Below are positions 15,007 through 24,508 of a stretch of DNA of 64,000 nt, piece by piece. The stretch spans positions 310,001 through 374,000 of the forward strand of contig CANLSF010000004.1 of NCBI GenBank assembly GCA_947493695.1, written 5' to 3'. Positions within the stretch are counted from its first letter, which is position 1. Each line of letters starts with the position of its first letter. The position numbers were made by a program, and so were the translations under genes. The notes beneath the pieces were generated by a model. It had not been told where the DNA came from, searched no databases, and worked only from the letters and a program-made list of their open reading frames with translations. Source of the DNA: an uncultured Kiloniellaceae bacterium (GTDB lineage: Bacteria; Pseudomonadota; Alphaproteobacteria; Kiloniellales; Kiloniellaceae).

Positions 15007-16170
15007 TCATATCAGCGACGTTATCGTGAGGCACAGACCCGGCGCGACGAAGAACACGCCGAGAATATACAAAAGTGCCACCATCTTGTTTTCTGCGGCG
15101 GTCGCCCCAAGCCATTCTGCGGACTTGACCGGCACAAAGCGCAGAAAGGGTATTCCATAGATGAAGAGCACCCCCAGCACATTGTACGTCAGGTGAATAA
15201 AGGCGATTTGCAGAGCCGCCTCCCCGTTTCCGGTTACAGCGGTCGCGGCCAACACGGCCGTTACACAGGTCCCGATGTTGGCACCCAGGGTAAAGGGATA
15301 AATCTGCTTCAATCCGAAGGCGCCGGAACCGGCCAGAGGAACCATGAGTGACGTCGTTGTTGAGGATGACTGGACCAAGACGGTCACCAGAGAGCCGGAA
15401 AAGATCCCCGAGAGCGGTCCACGACCGATGGCGGTATGCATGATCTCACGCGCTTTTCCGACCATCAGCTTCTTCAGCAGTTTACCCACCAATGTGATGG
15501 AAACGAAGATCAGAACTATACCGAGTGCGATCAGAAGAATGCCGCCGACCTGATCTCCCAAAGGCAGCAACGTCTCTTTCGCAGTGTTGACCACAGGTCC
15601 GGTTGCGGCTTTGACGAAATTGAGGCTTTTCATCGAAGCGGCTTCGCCACCGTAAAAGGGTGCGGAGAGAAAACTGCCGATCTTTTCGAGGAAGCCGAAG
15701 GCAATCTCGAGGGGCAGAAAAATCACCACGGAAAGCAGATTAAAGAAGTCGTGAACGGTTGCAGCCGAGAAAGCCCGCGCGAATTCTTTTTTCTCTCTGA
15801 CGTGGCCAAGAGAGACAATGGTGTTTGTGATCGATGTGCCGATGTTCGCGCCCATGATCATGGGAACTGCGACCGAAACCGGCAGTCCGCCGGCCACGAG
15901 GCCAACGATGATGGAGGTTACAGTGGAGGAGGATTGGATTAATGCGGTGGCAACGGTTCCCACGACCAGGCCCGCGAAGGGATTGCTGGCAAAGGCAAAA
16001 AGCTCTTTCGCATGATCCCCGGTCGCTGCCTTGAAGCCGCTACCGATCATACCGACGGCACAAATCAAGAGATAGACCAGTCCCGCAACGGCAAGCCATT
16101 GCAACCAGCTGCCCTTACCTTCGGCCGATTGAAGGATTTCCTCGTTTTGATAGTGATCTGTTTGGCTCAT
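15007..16170 (-). CDS. Na/Pi cotransporter family protein
   Basis: Sodium-dependent phosphate symporter or related exporter of the NptA/YjbB family (387 aa, inner membrane). The two inverted halves each carry the diagnostic QSSS motif: ALIQSSSTVTSIIVGLVAGG (about residues 78-97) and VLVQSSSTTTSLMVPLAGSG (about 264-283). Each is followed by a GANIGT loop. Eight to ten membrane spans are evident. There is no C-terminal PhoU-like domain, unlike the longer bacterial members. It is the first gene of a pair with a small coiled-coil protein. No Pho-box was recognised upstream. Confidence 0.88.
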   Translation of the reverse strand: MSQTDHYQNEEILQSAEGKGSWLQWLAVAGLVYLLICAVGMIGSGFKAATGDHAKELFAFASNPFAGLVVGTVATALIQSSSTVTSIIVGLVAGGLPVSVAVPMIMGANIGTSITNTIVSLGHVREKKEFARAFSAATVHDFFNLLSVVIFLPLEIAFGFLEKIGSFLSAPFYGGEAASMKSLNFVKAATGPVVNTAKETLLPLGDQVGGILLIALGIVLIFVSITLVGKLLKKLMVGKAREIMHTAIGRGPLSGIFSGSLVTVLVQSSSTTTSLMVPLAGSGAFGLKQIYPFTLGANIGTCVTAVLAATAVTGNGEAALQIAFIHLTYNVLGVLFIYGIPFLRFVPVKSAEWLGATAAENKMVALLYILGVFFVAPGLCLTITSLI

Positions 16171-16282
16171 CGCTCATCTCCCAAATGTCGGGAGATGGTA
16201 GGACTGCTACAAAACAGTATGATGACAAACAGGGGTCGCCTGGATGATTGTCACATTTATCACCCCGGATCTTCGCTCACCT

Positions 16283-16855
16283 TCAGCGCTGGACTTTCAG
16301 CAACAGAGTATCGAAGGTGGTTTGGCTACGTTCCAGGGCAAACGGCATGCCTTTGCCTGACAGGTTAAAACTGTCTTCCTGGCGAATTTCGATGATGGTT
16401 TCGGCGTAGTTGGAGAGAAGGTTGCAGCTCAACACCCCTTCGTCGCGACCTCTTGCGAAGCGGCGAACAGGGGCTTCGTGTATAAAGCAGATTTCATATT
16501 TTTCACGCCAGCGCCGCACAATCCATCGGCCCTTTACCAACTTGGGCCGTCCCGGCGCCCACAGGTAGGTCAAGCCGTTTGGATGCAGGTATTCTACCAG
16601 CGTTCCGGGCCCTCGGCTTTCGTTGCAAACGGGGTAGTAGTACTGGCCAACCTGATGGATGTTGCAGTCAGAATGCACATCGACAAAGGTCATGATTGTC
16701 TTCCCGGCCAGATGGGTTCGGGCTTCTTCCTGCGGCATCTCATAGATCTTGTATATCGGCGGACCGAAAGCTTCATTCTGGATGCTGCAGCCGCTTAGAA
16801 ATATGCCGGCGACAATAATCGCAAGAAGGTGTTTGAGCATGTTACGGGCTTTCAC
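16283..16855 (-). CDS. Hypothetical lipoprotein
   Basis: Protein of 190 aa with signal peptide and lipobox FLSGC (Cys about residue 23), so probably outer- or inner-membrane lipoprotein. The mature part contains four further cysteines that could form disulfides, and an aromatic segment GQYYYPVCNE and LTYLWAPGRPKLVKGRW. No family is recognised. The start may be GTG at 16855 or ATG at 16840. It follows the DUF1499 gene by 33 bases on the same strand. Confidence 0.7.
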   Translation of the reverse strand: MKARNMLKHLLAIIVAGIFLSGCSIQNEAFGPPIYKIYEMPQEEARTHLAGKTIMTFVDVHSDCNIHQVGQYYYPVCNESRGPGTLVEYLHPNGLTYLWAPGRPKLVKGRWIVRRWREKYEICFIHEAPVRRFARGRDEGVLSCNLLSNYAETIIEIRQEDSFNLSGKGMPFALERSQTTFDTLLLKVQR

Positions 16856-16888
16856 TTGTCTTGATGCCGCGTGAGGCGTGGTGCTTCA

Positions 16889-17458
16889 CTATTTTTGCAG
16901 GGCTACGGTCTCTTCAATACGTTCGATCCAGGCCGCAATTCGGTTCTGGTTCACACCAAAGTCCTCAAGGCCATACACGGCGCGACTGTAGATTGCAAAA
17001 CTGGACCTATCATTGCCAAGATCTATGATCCGTATTGTAACAAGGTCCGGGAATTTCAGGTGCTTAGAGGTGGCGATGTAATCCCATTGCAGATCGGTCT
17101 CAGCGACGGTTGCGGCGCTTTCACTCGGCCGCTCGCGTTTGTCACGGCGCAGGCCTTCTGTTTTTTCGACGATCTGGCGCAGAATTTTCGCCAACTGGTC
17201 CGCGGGAATCTCATACTGCGGACTCTCCCGGTCAAAAGGCCGCTTTTTGCATACGCCGATCGGACAGAGAAGAAAGCTGTTAGGAGTCTGGCGCGGCTCA
17301 AGTGCAGCGAAATCTATGCGGTCTAAAGGTGGGGCTCCGAAAAGGACAGCCCAGGTGTTTTCCCGACCGATAATGGCCATGACGATTGCCAAGGCCAGAA
17401 TGGAGGCCACAAAAATACCAAGCAGCCACTTGAGGCCGGTAACGAGTAAATTGATCAT
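16889..17458 (-). CDS. DUF1499-like membrane-anchored protein
   Basis: Protein of 189 aa with one N-terminal membrane span (about 7-29) and a periplasmic domain resembling DUF1499: a PNSFLLCP segment near residue 59 and the closing SRAVYGLEDFGVNQNRIAAWI block. The family function is unknown. It is first in a probable two-gene unit with the downstream lipoprotein. Confidence 0.7.
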   Translation of the reverse strand: MINLLVTGLKWLLGIFVASILALAIVMAIIGRENTWAVLFGAPPLDRIDFAALEPRQTPNSFLLCPIGVCKKRPFDRESPQYEIPADQLAKILRQIVEKTEGLRRDKRERPSESAATVAETDLQWDYIATSKHLKFPDLVTIRIIDLGNDRSSFAIYSRAVYGLEDFGVNQNRIAAWIERIEETVALQK

Positions 17459-17916
17459 CTGTCCTGGTTCGCCGTCGGATCCGGTATCTGGTCTGCACTC
17501 TATTGCATGCCGTTTCTTCGAGGGGTTACAGCAGGCTCGTGGCGCTTGTGCAAGTCAGAAGCCACACTCCTTGAAGGGTTACTTAACCGTGACAAAGCAG
17601 AAAGTCGCTTAACTATCTGATTTTAAAACAGTTGAATGGACCTGGATAAGAATATTTTGTTCGCCTACAAATTATGGTTAAGAAGCTATGAGAACGAAAA
17701 TCAGGACTTAAGGATGTGTAAGCTTGAAGATGCTTCAATCAAAAGTACATGCCTACCGGCGAAATGCGTTAAAAGGGATTCTGAAGCTTTCTGCCGAGGC
17801 ACTGGGCTGTCGAAGCAGGTTGAATGCGGTTCAGCATGGTTGTAATCGGGGTCATGGTCGAGTCAGTGCCTTGATGCAAATCGTATGAACAAGATAGTGA
17901 GCAAGTCAGGTCGTCA
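17459..17916. other. Intergenic region
   Basis: 458 bases between divergent genes. A 69-codon plus-strand frame at 17636-17845 has no ribosome binding site, odd composition and no recognisable features, so it is not called. Several TTAA words occur near 17578-17630 but not at the CtrA spacing. Nothing else is seen. Confidence 0.5.
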
Positions 17917-18684
17917 ATGAGCAATCAACAACCAAATCCTCCTCATGATCACGAGCCGCCCCGGCGCGGCTTGTCCGGCTTCATGATCGTTGTCCTGCTT
18001 TTGCTTTGTGGCGCTATCGGCCTCTATTTCCTTGTTCAGAGTTTTCCAAGCGCTTTGACAGGCCGTGATGACCAGATATCACTGGTTTATCTGATCGCAC
18101 TTGGTCTGGTGCTCGTGATCTCGACGCTCGGCGTACGGCGCCTGGGCAAATCCGACATTGCCAGGTACCTGCGCTACGGCTTGCTTTGGGGCGTTATTTT
18201 TGTCCTCTTGGCCGGCGGCTACAGTTATCGCACGGAGATGCGCTCATTCGGTAACCGGATTATGGGAGGGCTCATCCCCGGTTACGGCGGCGAAACCGGC
18301 CTCAACGAGTTCACTTACAGCCGGGCGGAAGATGGTCATTTTTACATTGATGCTGAATCCAGCGGCGTTCCCATCCGTTTCCTTGTGGATAGCGGCGCGT
18401 CGCTCATTGTGCTCAGCCCCGGTGATGCTGAAAGACTTGGATTTGACCTCACGCGGGTCGAGTTCGACCAGACCTTCGAAACCGCAAACGGAATCGTCAG
18501 GGGCGCAAGCACCCGGCTGAGCGAACTCTGGGTTGGTGACCGCAGGCTGCGAAACCTGAGCGTATCGATCAATGAAGCCCCGATGTCCAATTCTTTGCTG
18601 GGCATTGCATTTCTGCGGCAGCTTGAGAGTTATGAGGTCCGCGGAGACCACCTTATTCTGCGTTGGAGGACGGACGGAGGCTGA
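17917..18684 (+). CDS. Retropepsin-like aspartic protease, TIGR02281 type
   Basis: Membrane-anchored clan AA aspartic protease of 255 aa. Three N-terminal spans (about 20-40, 50-70, 85-103) precede a single periplasmic retropepsin-like domain (about 135-250). The active-site motif IRFLVDSGASLIVLS has DSG in place of DTG, as in many members of this bacterial family. The second signature NSLLGIAFLRQLESYEV is also present. Natural substrates of the family are poorly known. It is a single gene, convergent with the phosphodiesterase gene. Confidence 0.87.
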   Translation: MSNQQPNPPHDHEPPRRGLSGFMIVVLLLLCGAIGLYFLVQSFPSALTGRDDQISLVYLIALGLVLVISTLGVRRLGKSDIARYLRYGLLWGVIFVLLAGGYSYRTEMRSFGNRIMGGLIPGYGGETGLNEFTYSRAEDGHFYIDAESSGVPIRFLVDSGASLIVLSPGDAERLGFDLTRVEFDQTFETANGIVRGASTRLSELWVGDRRLRNLSVSINEAPMSNSLLGIAFLRQLESYEVRGDHLILRWRTDGG

Positions 18685-18724
18685 CAGCTGAGCTGCAGCT
18701 AGCAATCCGTAAACAGGACGCTCC

Positions 18725-19540
18725 TTATCCTTGCTCGTGACCTACAAAAGGATAAGGACCTTCAAAAAGCCCCACCGGGATGCTGTGAGAGACAAAGCCA
18801 TCACGCCATTCGTGCAGCATGAAACCGCCCGGTTCCATGGTCAGGCTGTTTTCAGCGTCAGGCGTCTGATTGAGCGTGACGGCGTGAGACGTTCCGGGGG
18901 CGATCTGGCACATCACACCGCCGAGCATGGCCGCTACACTGCGATGCAGATGACCGCAGATCACCCTGACCTCCCCTGCGTGTGCGTTTAGAATCTCCTT
19001 TAAAGGCGCGTTCTCGCGCAAATTCTGACGATCCATAGGAGCCACACCGGCCTTTACCGGTGGATGGTGGAAAGCCACCAGGGCTGGTTTCGCGCCGAGC
19101 TCAGAGAGTGAAGTCTTGAGGAAATCGAGCGTTTCCTCACTGAGATGACCGTATGGATGTCCCGTGACCTGACTGTCGAGTGCGATCAAGCTAAAATCCT
19201 CGAACGCGCTGACCCAGTTCACCGGGCCGCTCCGTGGGATCCAACCGCAATCGGGAAGGCATCTGCGCAGATTATCGGCGTTGTCATGGTTTCCTGGGAC
19301 CACCCGGTAGGGGATTTCCAGCCCGGACATGATTTTCAGGAAATGCCGATACTCATCTTCACCGCCCGCGTCCGTCAGATCCCCGGTGACAATCGCCATA
19401 TCCACGGGACCGATCCTAGGGAGCATACGGTTGATGGTCTCGATCGTAGCGCTCAAGGCCGCCGCAGTGTCGACTTTGCCATAGGCGAGTGCGCCTTCAG
19501 GGATGATGTGTGTATCGGTGAACTGGATGATTTTGGTCAT
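18725..19540 (-). CDS. CpdA-like metallophosphodiesterase
   Basis: Calcineurin-like phosphoesterase of the cAMP phosphodiesterase/Icc group (271 aa, cytoplasmic). All metal-site motifs are present in order: FTDTHI (DxH), TGDLTDAG, PGNHDN, AFHHPP and GHLHR. It is the last gene of a six-gene unit with an ABC importer, starting inside the stop of the ATPase gene (ATGA overlap). That coupling suggests it hydrolyses a phosphodiester brought in by the transporter, for example a glycerophosphodiester, rather than serving cAMP signalling. This is inference from context only. Confidence 0.85.
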   Translation of the reverse strand: MTKIIQFTDTHIIPEGALAYGKVDTAAALSATIETINRMLPRIGPVDMAIVTGDLTDAGGEDEYRHFLKIMSGLEIPYRVVPGNHDNADNLRRCLPDCGWIPRSGPVNWVSAFEDFSLIALDSQVTGHPYGHLSEETLDFLKTSLSELGAKPALVAFHHPPVKAGVAPMDRQNLRENAPLKEILNAHAGEVRVICGHLHRSVAAMLGGVMCQIAPGTSHAVTLNQTPDAENSLTMEPGGFMLHEWRDGFVSHSIPVGLFEGPYPFVGHEQG

Positions 19541-20571
19541 AGGTAGGTTTTGTCTTCCGCTAGTAACATCAATGCCTCTGGGGCAATACGCAGTTTGACC
19601 TCATCGCCGTGCCTTGGCGCGCTCAAGCCGGAATGGAGTGAATACAGAGTTGAATCGGTCACACCGCTCAGGCCGACGCGATAGTGAGTTCCGAGAAAGG
19701 TGACACTTTCGACTTTACCGATGAGCGGGCCGTCCTCTGCGATGCACACATCCTCTGCACGCACGTAGACGCCGCGACCGCCAGCGTCATCAGGCAGGGA
19801 GAGTTCGCCACCCGTCAGACGGAGCGTATTTCCCTGAACGACCTTGCCCAGGCACATCGCATTCCCGACAAAAGCCGCCACGAATGGCGAACCCGCGTTG
19901 CGATAAAGGTCTTCAGGACTTCCGATTTGCTCGATCCTGCCCTCCGACATCACCGCGACACGGTCTGCAATCGCCATGGCCTCGTTCTGGTCATGGGTGA
20001 CGAATATCGCGGTGATACCCAACCTGCGGAGAAGATCGGAGAGTTCGTCGCGCAGGCTGTCACGCAGCGCCGCGTCCAGTGCGGACAAGGGTTCATCCAG
20101 CAGGAGAAGTCGCGGCCGGGGCGCGAAGGCCCGGGCCAGGGCCACCCGCTGTCGCTGGCCGCCGGATAAGGCGGTTATGGCCCGATTGGCAAGTGGGTTC
20201 AGACGGCAGAGCGTTAAGACTTCCTCCACTCTCTGCTCTATTTCTGCTCTGGGCCTTTTTTGCATTTTCAGGCCATAAGCGATGTTGGTGCTGACCGACA
20301 TATTGGGAAAGAGCGCATAGGACTGAAACACCATGCCGACCTTGCGCTTTTCGACCGGCAGCTGCGTGACGTTATCCTTATCGAACCAGACCTCCGTACC
20401 GTCGTCCGGTGTCTCGAGACCTGCGATAATCCGCAACAGGGTTGTTTTGCCGCAGCCGGATGGTCCCAAGAGGGAAACAATCTCGCCGGTTTCAATCTCG
20501 ATATTGCTGGGCAGCAGCGCTCTTGTGCCATCCGGATAGGTTTTTGACGCATTCTTCAGACTTAGGGTCAT
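19537..20571 (-). CDS. ABC transporter ATP-binding protein
   Basis: Importer ATPase of the Fe3+/spermidine/phosphonate-type group (344 aa). Walker A is GPSGCGKTT, Q-loop is MVFQSYALFPNMSV, ABC signature is LSGGQRQRVALARA, Walker B is LLLLDEPLSALD, and the H-loop is FVTHDQNEA. A C-terminal TOBE-like domain (about 270-340) follows. The ATG at 20571 is chosen because it overlaps the permease stop as ATGA; the longer frame has no ribosome binding site. It is the fifth gene of the LacI-SBP-permease-permease-ATPase-phosphodiesterase unit. Confidence 0.9.
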   Translation of the reverse strand: MTLSLKNASKTYPDGTRALLPSNIEIETGEIVSLLGPSGCGKTTLLRIIAGLETPDDGTEVWFDKDNVTQLPVEKRKVGMVFQSYALFPNMSVSTNIAYGLKMQKRPRAEIEQRVEEVLTLCRLNPLANRAITALSGGQRQRVALARAFAPRPRLLLLDEPLSALDAALRDSLRDELSDLLRRLGITAIFVTHDQNEAMAIADRVAVMSEGRIEQIGSPEDLYRNAGSPFVAAFVGNAMCLGKVVQGNTLRLTGGELSLPDDAGGRGVYVRAEDVCIAEDGPLIGKVESVTFLGTHYRVGLSGVTDSTLYSLHSGLSAPRHGDEVKLRIAPEALMLLAEDKTYL

Positions 20572-21359
20572 GCCGAGATCCTCTGCGCACGATTGGACGC
20601 CCACTGCATTGCCGTCAGAAGCGGTACAATCATGATGAAGAAAATGAGTGTGTAGGCCGATGCAATTTCCAGGCGCATCGAGGCATAACTGTCTGCCAGG
20701 CCGACCGGTAGTGTTTTCAGATAAGGCGTGTGAAGCATCCAGGTGAGGTTGAATTCACCTATGGAGAGCGTCACAACCGTCAAAGCGCCCGCCAGAATAC
20801 CCGGCATGGCATTGGGGACGACAATATCGCAAAACCGCCGAAAAGGCCCTGCACCCAGGGTGGCGGCCCCCTCTTCCAGGCTTTTGAGGTCGATCGCCGC
20901 GAGCACAGCAAGCACCGAACGCACCATGAAGGGCAGCGTATAGAGAACATGCCCCACGAGGATAAAGCTCCAGGAGGTACGAAAGCCCTGCAGGGTGCCG
21001 TAAAGCTGTAACAGGGCAAGTGCGATGGCGAGACCGGGAACAGCAAGCGGCAGAGAGATGAATTCTTCCAGAATTCGAGAGATCCAGCCCGGGTTCTTCG
21101 CTAGGGCGTAAGCCGCCGGAACACCAATGATGGCTGTGCAGATCAGGCAGGCGAGCGCCAGCCAGATCGACAGAAAGATGCTGTCCGCATAGAGCTCCCA
21201 GACTTTCCAGAGCCACTTAAGGGTGAGACCCGAGGACATGCCCCTGAAATAATTGACGGTCAGGCCTGCCAGGACAGACTGAATGGCCGGCACGAGCAGA
21301 AACGCGCAGGCCAGAAGGGTGACGGCGAGCTGAAGAAGCTTGGTTATGGGAAGCCGCAT
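20568..21359 (-). CDS. ABC transporter permease
   Basis: Inner-membrane permease of 263 aa with six predicted spans. The ATPase-coupling EAA loop is EEGAATLGAGPFRRFCDIVV (about residues 163-182). It belongs to the same class as the second permease gene upstream, and the two should form a heterodimer. It lies five bases after that gene and overlaps the ATPase gene. Confidence 0.88.
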   Translation of the reverse strand: MRLPITKLLQLAVTLLACAFLLVPAIQSVLAGLTVNYFRGMSSGLTLKWLWKVWELYADSIFLSIWLALACLICTAIIGVPAAYALAKNPGWISRILEEFISLPLAVPGLAIALALLQLYGTLQGFRTSWSFILVGHVLYTLPFMVRSVLAVLAAIDLKSLEEGAATLGAGPFRRFCDIVVPNAMPGILAGALTVVTLSIGEFNLTWMLHTPYLKTLPVGLADSYASMRLEIASAYTLIFFIMIVPLLTAMQWASNRAQRISA

Positions 21360-21364
21360 AATGT

Positions 21365-22213
21365 TTAGCCTCCCGCCGCGACAGTGGTGCCAGAGAGGCT
21401 GCGCGCGATCAATAGAAGCGCCCAGGTTACAAGCCCCAGGACAATGGAGAGTGCAGACGCCATGGCGATGTTGGCCGAGAGTGTGAACTCGGTGTAGATG
21501 ACCATCGGCAGTACATCGATATTTGTCGCGAGGGTGAAGGCCGTACCGAAGGCACCCATAGCAGTGGCAAAGGCAATGGCGCCCGCCGCGACCAGTGATG
21601 GCGCCAGCCCGGGCAGAATGACGTCACGAATTACCGACCAGGGGCTTGCGCCTAAAGATCGCGCCGCCTCTTCCAGTTCACGATCGAGCTTCTCGGTGGC
21701 GGCCATAACCGTCAAGAGCACACGTGGGATGGAAAAGTAGAGGTACCCGAGGAAGAGACCAAAGGTCGAGTAGGCAAAGACCACGTGACCCGGAGTCAAC
21801 TGGTTGACCAGGCCCTGGCGCCCGCCCAGGAGAATAATCAGGAAACCAATGACCACACCTGGAAATGCCAGCGGCAGGGTCAGGATCGATAGAAGCACCC
21901 CGCGCCCGGTAAAGCGATTGCGTGCCAGAAAGAGACCGGCAGTGGTTGATATCATGAGGGCGGCGGCCGTGACGGCGAGAGATACCAAAACCGTCTGTAT
22001 CAAGGCGCTGAGGTAACGGGGTTTCTGGATAATTTCCAGATAGATGGCCCAGCCGGACTCGCCCTCTACAGATGCCAGAAACAGACGCATCAGCGGCAGC
22101 GCCAGAAACACCAGCGAAAAGATCAGCAGTGGCAAGAGGCAGATGAGTAGGAAATTTCGATTTATCATGTCTGAAAAAGACGGGAGGAGCGGAAGTGTCC
22201 ACCCCTCCTGCAT
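21365..22213 (-). CDS. ABC transporter permease
   Basis: Inner-membrane permease of 282 aa with six predicted spans. The EAA loop is EEAARSLGASPWSVIRDVIL. The start is GTG at 22216 or ATG at 22213, preceded by AGAGAGAAG just after the stop of the binding-protein gene; a later ATG at 22168 would suit the first span but lacks a ribosome binding site. It partners the permease encoded directly downstream. Confidence 0.88.
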   Translation of the reverse strand: MQEGWTLPLLPSFSDMINRNFLLICLLPLLIFSLVFLALPLMRLFLASVEGESGWAIYLEIIQKPRYLSALIQTVLVSLAVTAAALMISTTAGLFLARNRFTGRGVLLSILTLPLAFPGVVIGFLIILLGGRQGLVNQLTPGHVVFAYSTFGLFLGYLYFSIPRVLLTVMAATEKLDRELEEAARSLGASPWSVIRDVILPGLAPSLVAAGAIAFATAMGAFGTAFTLATNIDVLPMVIYTEFTLSANIAMASALSIVLGLVTWALLLIARSLSGTTVAAGG

Positions 22214-22222
22214 CACTTCTCT

Positions 22223-23239
22223 CTATTTGACTTCCGAGAGGTAACGCTCGCCAAAACCGGCTTGCGCTTTTTCCATTGCTGCGTAGTCGACAGCTGCCGC
22301 GCGGGCGTAGTCGCTGGCGGGCAGGAACTTGGCGGCAACCTCAGCCGGTAACTCTACCGGGCGGGAGGGCTGAAGGTAGGCATTGGCCCAGATCGCCTGT
22401 CCTGCATCGGACAGAATGAAGTCGAGGACGCGTTTACCCAAATCAGGGTGCGGACCATTCTTTACCAGGCTCATGACATAAGGAACGCGGACAGAGCCTT
22501 CGCACGGCAGCACGAACTCGAAATTGCCGTCTTCTTCATACTTCCCGCGATAGGCATTGAAGTCGTAATCGAACAGGATCGGAATCTCACCGGAAACCAC
22601 ACGTGCGTATGAGGTCTGCTTTGGCACGATGGGATCGTTTTTGGCCAGATCTTTGAAGTAGGTGATCGCAGGATCGAAATTGTTCAGATCACCGCCAAAG
22701 GCCATGTTGGCGGCCACAGCGCCGGCATAGCCGACAAACGCGGATGAAGGATCGAGGTAACCCACCATTCCGCGATATTCGGGCTTTTTCAGATCGGCAA
22801 AACACTGTGGCACGGCGGCACCGCCCAGAGCGTCAACGTTCACGAAGAAACCCAATGTTCCGTAGTGAATGGCGAACCATTTGCCCTCAGGGTCTTTCAG
22901 TCCGTCGGGGATATCGTCAAAACCCGCAGGCTTGTATGGCTCGACAACACCCTCATTGCCAGCCTTGATGCCGGTTGTGACACCATAGTAGGCGACGTCG
23001 GCCACAGGACTTTTCCTCTCGGCCAGAAGCTGACTGAGGGTCTGTCCGGAATTCTTGTTGTCATGGGGCATCTGGACATCGATGTTTTTATCGATTGCTT
23101 CCAGCATTGACGCCCAATCCGCCCATTGCGGCGGGCAATTGTAACAAACCGCGTCGGCGGCGTTTGCAGGCGTGGTTACAAGGGCTGCAGGCGCAGCCAG
23201 AGCGGTTGCCAAGATAACGGCAGGTAGAATATGTTTCAC
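22223..23239 (-). CDS. ABC transporter periplasmic substrate-binding protein
   Basis: Extracellular binding protein of the Fe3+/phosphonate-like class 1 group (about 338 aa). It is exported: a signal peptide ends at PANA before the mature start. Two cysteines occur early in the mature part (AVCYNCPPQW). The tyrosine pair typical of ferric-binding proteins is not apparent, so iron is not supported as the ligand. GTG at 23239 is chosen because AAAGGA lies eight bases upstream and the signal peptide begins there; it is only four bases after the LacI stop. The associated phosphodiesterase hints at an organophosphate ligand, unproven. Confidence 0.85.
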   Translation of the reverse strand: MKHILPAVILATALAAPAALVTTPANAADAVCYNCPPQWADWASMLEAIDKNIDVQMPHDNKNSGQTLSQLLAERKSPVADVAYYGVTTGIKAGNEGVVEPYKPAGFDDIPDGLKDPEGKWFAIHYGTLGFFVNVDALGGAAVPQCFADLKKPEYRGMVGYLDPSSAFVGYAGAVAANMAFGGDLNNFDPAITYFKDLAKNDPIVPKQTSYARVVSGEIPILFDYDFNAYRGKYEEDGNFEFVLPCEGSVRVPYVMSLVKNGPHPDLGKRVLDFILSDAGQAIWANAYLQPSRPVELPAEVAAKFLPASDYARAAAVDYAAMEKAQAGFGERYLSEVK

Positions 23240-23243
23240 AAGG

Positions 23244-24344
23244 TCAATCCTTTGTCTTGTCATCACGTGATTTGCTGAGAGTTGGCGAAGACGACGGAGA
23301 GGCGGGCACCTTTCCGTCGTCGTTTTTTTCCGCCTTTTGAGGGGCAGCCAGGCTGCCGCCCTTACGGAAATTGAATGAGAGATTCTGATCCTGCGGATCC
23401 GGTGGTGGATTATCGCTCAGAGCAGCAAGAACCGTTTCAGCCGCGCCGCGGCCCATAAGTTTCGGTCTGGTTACAATCGTTGCCAGGCTTGGCTCTGTCA
23501 TGACGCCGATTTCCAAACCGTCAAACCCGACGATAGAGAGATCATCCGGCACTTTGCGTTCGAGTTGACGGGCGGCGCGGATCGCCGCAAGCGCGAGAAA
23601 ATCGTTCGACGCAAATATGGCGCTGAGTTTCGAATTTTCGGACAACATATCTGCGAGAAGCATGGAGAGGTTTTCTCCGTCCTCATCGATCTCGAGCAGA
23701 ACCGGAGGCGCCATGCCGAAATCGCGGCATCCGCTGACGAAGCCTTCGAAGCGTTGCCTCGAACGATCCGAACTGCCGAACCTCAAGGCCAGAAATCCGG
23801 TGCTCTTATGCCCGTAGGCAGCAAATTCCTGAGCAACCGAACGGGCGGCGCTGAAGTTATCGACGAAACAGGCTGCCAGATCTTTGGTGGGTTGATTGAA
23901 CATGAGACAGCAGGGAATGCCGCGCTGACCGACAATACGCAGACCCTCGCTGTCGCTTGAATCGCAGACCGTAAGAGCCAACCCATCGACCTTCTTGGCC
24001 AGAAGTGTTCTGATGGCTGCAGTTTCACTGTCGGGATTGTAGTTGGAACATGTCAGCAGCAACTGATAACCGGCCTTTTGGAGCCTGTCCTGCAGTCCCT
24101 GCACGGCATCCGCAAACACCGGATTTGCAAGCGACGGCACCACGCAGCCAATAGTGCGCGTTGTGCTGCTCTGAAGCGCACGACCAATATCGCTGAACTC
24201 GAACCCAAGCTCTCTCGCGGCATCCCAAACCCGTTGACGTGCTGCAGGACTGGTTGAACCACTGTCGTTCAGCACACGGCTGACCGTTGCGACGCCGCAA
24301 TTCGCGCGAAGAGCAACATCCTTTATGGTAATGGTCCGACTCAC
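23244..24344 (-). CDS. LacI-family transcriptional regulator
   Basis: Repressor of 366 aa. The N-terminal helix-turn-helix (ITIKDVALRANCGVATVSRV) is at residues 4-23, followed by the hinge (VWDAARELGFEFSDIGRAL) and a periplasmic-binding-like sensor domain (IGCVVPSLANPVFADAVQGL onward). The C-terminal 30 residues are a charged, low-complexity tail. GTG at 24344 is the start: AGAGG lies upstream and the DNA-binding domain begins there; the longer open frame upstream is non-coding. A perfect palindromic operator TGGAAACGTTTCCA lies 14 bases before the start codon, so the gene and the whole transporter unit are probably autoregulated. Confidence 0.9.
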   Translation of the reverse strand: MSRTITIKDVALRANCGVATVSRVLNDSGSTSPAARQRVWDAARELGFEFSDIGRALQSSTTRTIGCVVPSLANPVFADAVQGLQDRLQKAGYQLLLTCSNYNPDSETAAIRTLLAKKVDGLALTVCDSSDSEGLRIVGQRGIPCCLMFNQPTKDLAACFVDNFSAARSVAQEFAAYGHKSTGFLALRFGSSDRSRQRFEGFVSGCRDFGMAPPVLLEIDEDGENLSMLLADMLSENSKLSAIFASNDFLALAAIRAARQLERKVPDDLSIVGFDGLEIGVMTEPSLATIVTRPKLMGRGAAETVLAALSDNPPPDPQDQNLSFNFRKGGSLAAPQKAEKNDDGKVPASPSSSPTLSKSRDDKTKD

Positions 24345-24357
24345 CAAAAAACCTCTT

Positions 24358-24371
24358 TGGAAACGTTTCCA
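24358..24371 (-). promoter_or_regulatory. LacI-family operator
   Basis: TGGAAACGTTTCCA is a perfect 14-base palindrome with the central CG typical of LacI/GalR-family operators. It is placed between the promoter region and the start codon of the LacI gene that heads the ABC operon, a position that fits repression. Confidence 0.75.
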
Positions 24372-24508
24372 TAGACACAATAGCCTAGTTTGATGAAGCT
24401 TTGAAGACAGCTTCGCCAAAATGTCCGATTTCGTGTTTTTTAAAAACTGCGCCACCTTCGGCAAAGCCGGACTATACTGCTGGCAACAAAAAGAGGTGGG
24501 AGGACGCG

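Noticed and set aside
17636-17845. 69-codon plus-strand ORF
   Set aside because: No ribosome binding site, atypical composition, no recognisable features.
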